Shown piece by piece: positions 25,701-38,188 of a stretch of DNA of 64,000 nt. The position numbers and the translations under genes are program-made. The stretch lies in NCBI GenBank assembly GCA_963942565.1, contig OZ012693.1, forward strand, positions 7,009,536 through 7,073,535, read 5' to 3'. The stretch is from Maea johnstoni. Taxonomy: Eukaryota; Annelida; Polychaeta; Spionida; Magelonidae. The stretch's first letter is position 1. The number at the start of each line of letters is the position of its first letter. The notes under the pieces are model-generated. The model searched no databases. It was not told the DNA's origin and was given only the letters and a program-made list of their open reading frames with translations.

Positions 25701-28700
25701 GCATAAAATGACTTTGTTTCATTCTATAATCATTAACAAACATTTATCATATGCAAAAGTTATATCAAACCAAGTTCATCTCTGAGATCCACCTCAACTG
25801 AATTTAGAATAATTTTAGAGAAAGCGTCAAACTCCTCTTCCTGTTGTGTGAAACCAAACATTGTGGACTGAAAAACCGGTGTAAAATATGCAAATGAACC
25901 TCAAGCAATCACGTAAGAAAAATGTGAAAAAATATATATACACAATGCGGTGGCAACACAAATCAACAATAACATCTAAAATGAAAAAGAATAAAATCAC
26001 ATGATTAGCGGTGGCTTTACAATAAAAAGAGAGTGCTGTATTTTATCCAATCACCTTCGTCCTCCTCCTGAAGTGCGAGCTTCATGCTCTTGGATTTACG
26101 GAACTGGTATCGGGGCTGGTTGTCGCTCTCGGGCGGGTCCAGGGTGCTTGCCCGCTCCAGCTTGGGCGTCGACGGCTGGGAGTCGACGTGGAAATGCAGC
26201 TCCTCAAGTTCCTTCTTAAGGGGGTGGTGAGCACTGGGGTACGACCGCCTGTAATGCTCTGTAAGAAATCCAGAAGTGTTAATCCGGGTCCCAGCGAACG
26301 ACCGCTTCATCCGGTGTGGTGACATCTGAGGTGGATATCCTGTTATAACAGGATGCACCATTGCACAGCTCATCTTGGAGAATAATGGTTGTCTTCAGAT
26401 TATTTTTTCTTTGGGTGAAAATAATCCATCCAGCACCCTTGACTGCTGGGGTTGTACTGAAGACAAATCCCTAATTAATCCATCCATAGGGCACCCTTGA
26501 GTAAACCCTTAGCAATTCTATACACATTCCCTGGCCCAGGTTGGCAACATAAGACCACTACTCAAAGTGATTATCACACTGACATTTCAATGTATTGAAT
26601 ACAGGGTATATTCATGTTGCCAATTTACCTAATTGCATCAAGGCCAGGTAACATGTATATATAGTGGATCCACAGTAGCTGGATATTCTTGACTGCAATC
26701 AAGGTGTGTCCACTGTACAGCAGATGGCCTGGTGGGTTAATTAGTATCAAAACAAATTATCTTACCTGCCCATGGGAATTCTTATTCACTCATGCTCAGA
26801 AAGCTCAATTTGGAGTTGTGTGGATCTAGGAATCATTTTGAAATAACTTAAAAGTAGGTCATGAATTCACAAAGTATTTCAAAGAGAGTGGTAGATTAAG
26901 TTCTGATCAATATTCCTCCTACAAGATTTTCCTAAAGATATCTTTGCCAGAAAGATATCACCAAAAGGGTAGAGTATGTTTGGGTGCTATAAGCATGAAT
27001 GGGTTGAAGGGTTCAGGGGTTGTATCTCAGCAGTCAGCTTGTGAGTTAAATCATGGAGGAAGAGCCAGATAGTGGAAGCCAAGAGTGACATCAGAGACAA
27101 CACCCTATTGGCCACATTCTTGAGCTCTTCTCCTAAGTCTAAGAGTAAATCCACTTATCTTCCCACCCTCACCCAAAGGTGTGAATTAAACCATTACTGC
27201 ATGTAGCGCCCCCCCCCACCAAAAAAAAGAAATGCCCCCAAATTCCTTGAAATAATATCTTAGTGTCTTTTGTATCCTTCAGAAGTTTTATGGAGGAGAA
27301 ATACTGATCAGACGCAAACCCAGAACTCTGCTTCAAATATGATGACATGTTTATAAAGTATTTGGGGTAGGTTGATTTTGTTAAAAAAATATTCCAAATA
27401 TAAAATGTCTGTATTGTTGAGGTGCTACAAGCCTTAACAGAATTAAATATTACACATAACAATGGATAACAATGGATAACAATGGATCATGAATGGAAAA
27501 AAGCAATAGGAGATATGTTTAGTACTGGCATAGAGTAAGGTTAGTTAGTGCTGGCATTAGGAATAAAACACACTTCACTTCTAGTAAACAAACCCTTTCC
27601 TGTGCAAAATATCCTGTAAAATTATCCTGAAGCTGTGGAATTTTAGTTACTATGTTAAGATTTTCTCAAAAAGCTGCAAAATCTGCTTTAACCCATTCAA
27701 GCCCAGAGTGCACAGGTGACCAGACAAATATTTAGATAAGTCATTTGAAATTGAGAAATTAAGAATATAAGCATTGAATTAACAAAAAATTATACAAATT
27801 ATTAAAAAAAATAGATATCATGTCTTAGGTAACCCTTCCAATGCTAAGGCTACTTTCGTCTAAAGAACAAGAACACAAATATTTTTGAAAAACCTCTAAA
27901 CCCTGTCATGTTGGTATTCATATAGATAGCCCTCACTTAGTACTCTCAAATGAGTACCCATGTGCCAGGATTTCTGTCATTTTTCTCGTGATTTTTCGCA
28001 TTATTTTGTATTGGCCAAATTAGCAGCATAAGGGTTAAAAGAAAATTTCAAAAATCTAATTGTCAGGTCACCATGGCAACTTGAGAAAGAACAGGTGCAT
28101 ATTTCACATATTTCCTACCCTGTAGATCACCTACCTGCATACATGCTCTTGTGGACTTGACTAGGCTTGATAAGGTGTTCCGATGTGCGCATGGTTGGGG
28201 GAATGTCGGAATAGACATCGGGGTCGTTGATGGTACTGTAGGGGCCGGGTTCGTAGAATGTCGGCGAGGCGGAAGACGCGCGATGGTCATGCTCCTCCCC
28301 CTCGCTATCTGATTGGCAGTGATCTCGTGGCATCTCGTATACCGGCTCCGAGTCCTCGGTGCTTTGGCTGTTGCTGGTGCTCCCCTTGGTGGTGATCCCA
28401 TAGGAGTCGATGCGGCGTGGTGGTTTTGGAAGAACTGCAGGCGGTCTCCGATCGATCCCCCCGCTGTAGTGCCGCTCGTGAGGCTCCAGTCGTATGAGCT
28501 CGTGATCGTCGGAGCTGAACGCCGATTCGGTGTCGCCGCGTCTGTCCCAGCACTCTTTGAAGAAAGGCGTGTAAGTTGCTGCTGAAAAGGATAGGGAACT
28601 CAGACATCAAGTATGATATACAGAGATCAGCAGCGAGAAAGAAAACAAAGATAGTGGAGTTAAGTTCTACTCACTTATCCTCTTGAAGAAATTGACATAT

Positions 28701-31700
28701 TCAGAGCTTCAGATTAGCATTGGGTTAAGAGCCATTTTCAAAGTTTTTGTGGCTGGCTGTAATTTCATTTTTTGGCAGGGCAAGAACTTTCCGAAAACTA
28801 AGAATTCAAATTCTAAATCCAGATCCCTTGGCTTTTTAAAATGGCTCATCATAATTGGAAGATGGAGACAAAGTGTCATCAAGACCACTTTGCTTAAAAA
28901 CAATCTAAAACACTGAATATTCTGTGCATTCAATTTTTCACAACTAAAATCATAAGAAATAACTCATGAACCTAACATAAACTTAAGCGCATAACAATAT
29001 TTCCTAATCTAGATAATTACTAAGTGATTTTAAAGAAAGCAACACATACAAACTCCAAATAATCAGTATAATTTGACGATGTAGAAAAATGAATATGAAA
29101 GTAAATCAAGAACTAATATAGGAACAGAATGACTTAACGAAAGAAAGAATCGTACCTACAAATTATTTGCTATAATATCAAAATGTTGATAAACTGAATA
29201 TACTAGTGAATTAAAAACATATATAGGAATAGAATCAATGAAAGTGTGCCCACTCTGGCCCTATGTGCTGTACAGCACTTAAGTCTCACATTGGCCAGCA
29301 AACCAATCCTGAGGCTGGGCACCGTAGCCCTAAAGATTTAGTTTCTACATTGTCCACTAAGTGTCGCCCAAGCACTTAGTTTTGACACTGGCCACTAGGC
29401 ATCACGCCAGCACCTCGTTCTGAGGCTGGCCACCATAGCCCCAAAGACTTGGTTTCAACACTGGCCACTAGGTGTCAATCCAGCCACTAGGTGTTGCCCA
29501 ATCACTTAGTTTCAACAATGTCCACTAGGTGTCGCCCGCTCCCGCAGCCCTGGACTTACTCTGTTGTTGGAAGTGTGTACTGGTAGTCATGAAGCGAGCA
29601 CCAAACCTGTCGGCCGCCGCATTCCCCTCGGTGATGAGAACCTGACTGTGTTCGTTGGAGAAGAAGGCGTTGGCTCCTCCACTCTCTGTCGCCGCAATGA
29701 TCTGTAACGGCGTGCTCATCATGGTCTGGGCAAAGGCACTGGAAAATAAAATTGCGTCAATAAGAATTTAGGTGTAATATAGGTTTTTGAGAAGGAGGTG
29801 AAGGGTTTTACGTCATTTTCAACAGCGTAGGAATATTTGGGATTTCAGGTTTTGTTGCTTTTTTTGCAATATTGCAGATAGGTCGTAACTAGCTAGTTCT
29901 AAGTGTTGGAGGAAACTGAAGTACCTGGCAAAAACCATCGCCTAACCTTAAGGCACTGAAAAATCAAATAACATCCATAAAAATGTAGGTAAGATATAGG
30001 TTCGTGAGAAGGAGGATTAGGATTTTACGTCGCTTTCAATAGCTTAGGTCATATTTGGAGTTTCTGGTTTCATCGCTTTTTGTACCACATTGCAGCAAAG
30101 TTGTGACTAGCCAGTTGTGAATGGTGTAGGAAATTGGAGTTCCCGACTAACTGTCTAACCCCAAATCAATGCAACTTCCCCTTTGTCCCGGCTAGGGTTC
30201 GAACCCAGGCAGTGGTGAGAGACTGCTTACAGAAAGTGGCATCGCAATGAATATGAAAACTGTGTAAACATTTTACTCACATGAGAGTTGCTAAGGAAGC
30301 CTTGCGTTTGGCGGAATAAATTAGTATGTAGCCGTGAAAGAGCTCGTCCTTGAACTGGTTGGCGTCGTGGTAGGAGGAGACGGTGACCTCGACCTTGCGT
30401 TTCTGTTCGTCCAGGTAGGTCTCGAGCGTGATGGTCTGGTACTTGTCTATGGTGCCCACGTAGCAGCACTGGTGGCTGAGCAGCGGGCCCAGGGGAAGAT
30501 CTACACTGTAGTCGTCACCACACATCATGCACATCGCAATCCTGGCAATGAGAGAAAACAGGAAAAATTGGCATTGTAGTTTTGTAGTGTATATTTATTT
30601 GCCATATCTTAAAGACATGAAAATATGAGATTCTACACTATAGTGATGCCATATCTTAAAGACATGAACATATGAATATCTACACTGTAGTCGTCACCAC
30701 ACATCATGCACATTGCAATCCTGGCCAAAGAAAACAGGAAAATATTGTTTTATTGTATATGTATTTGCCATATCTTAAAGACATGAACATATGAAGCTCT
30801 TCAATGTAGTCGTCCCCACACATCATGCACATCGCAATCCTGTGGAGGAAAGGAAACAGGAAAAATTGGCATTTTAATGTTGTATTGTATATTTATTTGC
30901 CATATCTTAAAGACATGAAAATATGAAGATCTACACTGTGGTTGTCACCACACATCATGCACATCGCAATCCTGAGGAGGAGAGACAACAAATAAATATT
31001 GGCATTGTAGTGTGGTATTGCATATTTATTTATTCATTTTTCTTTAAGAACACTACCAACAACACTCCCTAAACTATTTTGTAAAATTATTTTCAATTCA
31101 AAAGTTATTGTCTAAAGAATTTTAGATCCAGACGACAATTTCTGATTAAACATGAGTATTTGATGCTACTGATCATCACAAAAGGCACCTCCTGACAGGG
31201 GTAATTCAGTGCCCGCAGTAACTGCTTATCAGTGGAGTAAGTCAGAGTCCAGTACACAAGTTAGCCACATACGTTGATCCATCTTCTGATCTGCCCATGA
31301 TATCTTCTATTTATTTCTACAGTGAAACATGTCAATGTGAACACCCCTGAGATGTGAACACCTTCTAATGTGAACACTACTTCCTGGCCGATTTGTATAT
31401 TTTGGATTATGATAAGACATCTGAGATGCGAGCACCCCCTAATGTGAACATGTTTGCCCTGGCCCCAAGGTGTTCACATCTCTGATGTTTCACTTTACTA
31501 TGAGTACACAATTTCTTACCGTATGTCAGGTTCGATAGCTTCGGCTATTTGGAAGGGATTGATGAAGCCAGCACGATGCTTGATGCTACTGAGGAGAGAG
31601 AACATCGCCGTGGTAACCTGCGTCTGGTGGAATCGCTTGTTCTCTTCAAAATAAGCTTGATTTGGAATGTCAATGAATGGGCACTGTAATCTGGAAAATA

Positions 31701-34700
31701 TAAATAAGAAATGTCAGAGGATATCAATAAAGGATTTAGTCCATGCATCCACTAACATCATAACAACTCATTGCAGAATGAAACAATGCAATGCAAAAAT
31801 GGAAGTTTGGCCACTGTTTCAAATATTGATAATCTGATACAAGAGAAAGTGGTTCAGCCAAGAATTCTGGGTAACAATGAGAATTCAAGCATTATTAGAC
31901 TTTTTGTTAATTTTATAGAATTAATTTAATAAATGGTGAACATTCACAGTTTTATATATTGTTAATTTGATAAATCAATTACATGTATACTACTATCTAC
32001 ATGCTTGATATGGCAAATCAACCCTAAAAAGAAAGGTAGTCCCAATGGGATAATAGAGGCTAGTTACATATCAGCAAACGTTCTTTTTGATTTTCCAATA
32101 TTACTGAGCTGCAAAGGAATAATACAGGTATCATTCAATACTTTGTTTACTTGAAAGTCCACCCCATAAAGAATGGCAGTCCCAGTGAAATGATGAGGGT
32201 AGATACATATGACCTAACATTCTTCTTGATTTCCAATATTACTAAGCTGCAAAAGAATAATAAGGGGTGTTACCTATCAGCAAATCCTGTTTTTTCTAAA
32301 ACCTGTCATGTTGGTATTCATTGGATAGCTCTTACTGAGAACTCTCAGATGAGTATCCATGTGCCAAGGGTTCCGTCATTTTTTTTAGGTTATTGGCATC
32401 ATTTTGTACTGGCCAAATAAGCCACCAGCAGCATAAGGGTTAAGACTATGATAAGGGGTGTTACCTATCAGCTAACTGCTGTCCCTGTTCGCGTAGAAGC
32501 ATCAGCCCCTTCTCGGTCTGAGCGTTCTCGAGGGCCAGCATGATGACAATGGGAAGCCCCTGGAAGGGTAGCCGGTCCTCCATCTCCAGATCCGCCAGCA
32601 GCGTCTTCTCTAAGCTGTCCCGGATATACTCAAACGACTCTTGTGTCGAATACACACAGAAACAACCTGAAACATAGTGGAGGAGATTACAATAAGCATT
32701 CTGCTGTCTCGGATATATTCAAACGACTCTTGTGTCGAATACACACAGAAACAACCTGAAACAGTGGAGAAGATTACAATAAGCATTGAGCTGTCCTGGA
32801 TATACTCAAGCGACTCTTGTGTCGAATACACACAGAAACAACCTGAAACATAGTGGAGAAGATTACAATAAGCATTGAGCTGTCCTGGATATACTCAAGC
32901 GACTCTTGTGTCGAATACACACAGAAACAACCTGAAACAGTGGAGAAGATTACAATAAGCATTGAGCTGTCCTGGATATACTCAAGCGACTCTTGTGTCG
33001 AATACACACAGAAACAACCTGAAAAATCATACACAAGATCTTGAGAGAAATAGAGTGAGAAGATTATAATAAGCATTCTACAAGCTGTCTCGGATATACT
33101 CAAACGACTCTTGTGTCGAATACACACAGAAACAACCTGATATATCATACATAAGATAAAAAGAAGAATCAGGATTTCAATTTTATCTTTCAAAATATGA
33201 ATTCAAATAAGTTCATCAAACACTGACAGTAGTAACATTGTAATACAATCACAATACACATGTTATGGGAAAGATGCTAAACCAAATGACATTTTCATCA
33301 TCATTAACCCATTCACACTTAGAGTTTCTCTAGAAAGTGTCGTCTGCTACTCTCATACTTTTGAAAATATCTTTTGAATAAAGCAAAAATTCACAAAATA
33401 TTTGAAGTAGAGTTCTTGTCTGGCTTGTGATCAACACTTTTCCTTCAAATGTTTTCAATAAAATGTGTTTGTAAGTGAAATATTTCAAAAATCGTCAGGC
33501 CTCTTTTGGCTGCTCTGAGTGTTAATGGGTTAAATGTACTGGAAGTTGTGGTAAGACAATATTTGATTTAATGTTTTACTCACCATGTGGTAGAAAGTCT
33601 GGTGTCCTGAATGAGTTGGAGGGTAGGCTAACATCGCCATCTATTGGCCGATAGTCTAGATTGTATATTGCACCTTCACTTGTGTAGTCGTCATCTATAC
33701 ACTGAGACTGAAATGTATAACAATGTTCACATATTGATAACTGCTGGAAAATGTATATTGCATCTTCAATTGTGTAGTCATCATCTATACATCGAGACTG
33801 AACGTACAATAATGTACACAACGATAACTGCTAGATAATTTGCTAATAAAATGTACAACCAACCTACACAAGTTGTACACACACACAACCCAGGAGAAAG
33901 CAATTAACATAAACTTGGGAAAATAAAATAGAGGTTTTCATTTGTACTCAGATGGTAGAAATCAATTTTAGCAGCCTTTGAAAATTGTTGTAGTTATGAA
34001 AGTATTCTACTTTATGAAATTATATGTTTGTCACTAGTCACTTTAATCTCCCACAATATTGATAGAAAGCAGCACAATGAAAATAGGTTATATGGTTCTA
34101 AGGAAAAAATTCTAATGTATGTATTACAATAAAACTGATAGAGAGAAAGTTGTATCAATAAAATGAAAATATTTTTCTCAGTTAGGATTAAATGAAATCA
34201 CTTCAAACTTTCAATGAAGAAAATCAATTTAGTTTGAAGCCTTTAGGAAATGTTGCCAGATACATTTGTGGCATCACCTGAAGATTTTCCAAGAATTTCA
34301 TACATACCCTGATTTCTAGGACCATCTCATCGGCGAGGCCGTAGTTTCCTAGAATGACGAGATTAACGCGACTGTCTTCGGTATCTAGTTGCCATTGGCT
34401 CTGCCGATGCCATGACTGCGGTCTGTGAAAAATAAAGAAGTAATACTAATTAGAGATACACATAACCTACAGTAAATTCTCTGTAATTTGGGACACTTTT
34501 TAATAATTAAGATTTTTATGGGTGGCCCTATTTTTCTGAAAATACTGACAAAGCAGAGTAACAGTGGCCTTGATTTCCCTTATATTTCCCTTAACAGCAA
34601 CCAGCGATATATCTAGGGTGGCCCAGAAATCCCAATAATTATATTCCACAATAATTATGGTCGCCAAAATTCTTAGGGTGGTCCAAATTTCCAAGAATTA

Positions 34701-37700
34701 ACAGTACTCTGTACTAATATTTTTTTTCCTAAAATGTGTCTTAACCCTTTAATCTTGGCCAGTGGAGGAATCTATTAGATAAGTTTTCTCTTATGATGAG
34801 ATACTGTATACCAAGTTGATATTGCAGCACTAATGCATACTTTGCAAAACAATTTTTTTTAGGCCTTAACCCTTATGCTGCTGGTTGCTAATTTAGCCAA
34901 AACAAAATGACGCAAAAATTATGAAAAATTACCGAAACCCTGGCAAATGGGTACTCATCTGAGAGTGCTCAGCGAGAGCTTTCCAATGAATACCAACATG
35001 GCAGGGTTTAGAAGGTTTTCAAAAATCTTTTCGTCCTTTTTGGTTCTGCCAGAGATATCAATTATCTAGGTAATTGATCTCTTTGGTTCTGCCGATAGCC
35101 CACTACATACCTGTGTGCCCTGGTGGACAGTGATCTTTGTATGAGGTGTTCCATGCAGTGGTCGCGGAACGGACATCTCTCTCGAGACGGACACTGTATG
35201 AAGCCAAGATGATTTAGAATCATCACTTTTCTATCTTCTTCTAGTTTCCCAAGTGCTTTGTATCTAAAACAGAAATCAAGATCAGTTATATCTGTTTACA
35301 CATTATCTGACACAGATGGAAATATCTTATCAATATTTAGCAATATTTTGAGAATATTTGATTTATTTTGTTCGTCCTAGGTTTAACAATACTCTTCAAT
35401 TTTTAGAAACATTATTATAAGCTATTATAAGTTATGTAATTTGATTTAGAAGGAGTGACTTCTAACATCCATTTCTATGAAACATTTTAATGCTTCCCTT
35501 GTGGATTTATCCAATCCTCTTCAAATACTTTAATGATGTAATTGGTGATTTTTTATTTGACTCAAAATGTTTAAAAGATTAACTTTTAAGTCCATTTCTG
35601 AAAATTAATATCTTCAAAACATGCTATTTTCAAGACTTAATTATTTATACTTGTGTGAAAAGTTGCATGTAAGATGCTTTTAGAATGGAAATAGTATTAT
35701 CCTTTTCAAATGCAAAATTTCATTTCAAATTATGTCTAATTGTAATTATGTCAAATGCAAAGATTCAATTATGTCTAAGAGATAACTTTTTCAAATGCGT
35801 AGTTCCAATTATATCTAAGAGATAACTTTTACAAATGCAAAGTTGCAATATGTCTAAGAGATAATCTTTTAAAATTCAAAATGTTAATCATATCCAATTG
35901 ATAGGAGTCAACACAATAAATACCTTGGTTGTTCCTTAATTATATCATTAATTTCCTGTAAATCCTCCGTGGTAATTGTCCCATGAGGATCGAACCTCGC
36001 AAAAACATCCGCATGCTCTAGGAGCATTTCTACAAAATCTCTTTTGGCACGATCACGGATTTCTTTCTGGTGTTGGTCAAACACTTCCTGTTTTTCATTG
36101 TCTGAGAGCACACTGTAGCACTCCCGGCCGAGGAAGAAGATTGAGACTTCCGATAACTGTTTTCCTGGGGTGACATGAACGTTATCCTCTAGTAATTGTT
36201 TGAACTGCTTTCTCATCCTAAAAATTAGAGAAGAAAAATATGAAATACACACAGAAACTAAAAGAAAATTGCCATTATGTGTAGGTAGATAAATGGTCAA
36301 TTATAATAATAATGGCGAATCTTGTTGGATACACGATACTCAGCCATTTTTGACAGCAAGAGAAAGGCTGAAACATCAAAAGCTGACTGGTCAAACACCA
36401 ATATTAACCAATTCATGACCACATAATTTGACACAAATTTGAATATCTTAACCCTTCCATTGCTGAGACTATTTTTTGTCCAAAGCACAAGGACGCAATG
36501 ATTTTTGAAAATCATCTAAACCCTCTCATGTTGTTAGCTCTCGCTGCGTACTCTCAGATGAGTACTCATATGCCAGGGTTTTAGCGATTTTTCAGTTTTA
36601 GGCATCATTATGTATTGATCAATTTAGTTACCAGCAGCATAAGGATTAATGATGCACTCCAAGATTTGAGAAGTTCCTAGTGAAACATCAAAAGCCAACT
36701 GGTCCAACACTAATATTAACCAATTCATATAGCTATGAAAATTCCAATAAAATTACCACAATAAGACTAACATAGATTAACATAAATTATTTGACAAAAA
36801 TTTGAATATTTTATTATTTGACATAAATTTGAATATCTTAATATCTAGACGAATAAAAATACTTACTCTAGTCGTTTTTGTTCTGCCTGTAGTGCGTTGA
36901 CATGGTTACGGAAGAGAGTCTCTGCCTCGGCACTAGTCAGGAGGTCAAATGGAATTCTTTGATCGTTACCGTCTACATATTCGCTATCTTTCCACCCTAT
37001 CTCGTCGGGGATTTCAATAAAGTATGTGTCAAAGTCTTCGTGCCGCCGAAGGTATCTTATACAACTTGGCCAGCTCCTGGAAAAATGAAAATATAACCTT
37101 GCGTGCAAATAATAATGATCTGTAAAGTAAAGAAATATCAACTACATTGAAAACTCTATAAGGTTTTGCTGAAAAATGAAAATATAACCTTACATGCAAA
37201 TAATAATGATCTGTAAAGTAAACTACATTGAAAAACTCCATAAGGTTTTGCTGATCATTTAAAGGATCTAACGAAAAACGTAAATAATATGAAAAAACAA
37301 TGTATACAAGGATCTGATGTCCAAATAATGATCTGTAAAGCAAAGAAATATAAATTACATTGAAAAACTCCATAAGGTTTTGCTAATCATTGAAAGGATC
37401 TTACGAAAAATGAAAATAATATGCAAAATCAAAAAAAGTAACTTTGCATGCAAAGGAAAAATAATCAACTGTAAGTTGAAAAATACCATCTGCTTCGAAA
37501 AACTTCATCAATAGGTTATTTGTTAGCAAACGGATCATATGATAATGAAAATCCAATAAAAATTGAAAAATAAATTTGAATAAACTGCAATAAAATACTT
37601 CATCAAATATCTTGTCTGAAGGATCATTCATCCTTTTCTCTTTTTCTCAACTGGCTGAGAATTTTAATATATAGAAAATTAAGTTCTTGTAACTTTGTAT

Positions 37701-38013
37701 AGGAAATAGACAAAAACACAGATTGGATTTAAAAAAATGATCTGGTCCTATTTACATCATGGTCTAAAACATGAAAATATCTTACTAACAAAGAAATATT
37801 CACACATATATTTGACTTGAAGATGCTATTCCAGTTATGTTTAACCTTTTATAAATACATTTAAATATCATTCTATATGATGAATTATGTTCAAAGTTGT
37901 CGGACAATATTTGCACTTTGAATGCATTGAGGGCCTCAGGGAACTCCTTACCATTCAACTGAGTCACCCTCTTTAATTAAAGATTATCATTATTATTATC
38001 ATTATTATTATTA

Positions 38014-38062
<49 letters not shown>

Positions 38063-38095
38063 TATTATTACTATAATTATTACTATTATTATTAC

Positions 38096-38146
<51 letters not shown>

Positions 38147-38151
38147 TATTA

Positions 38152-38188
<37 letters not shown>

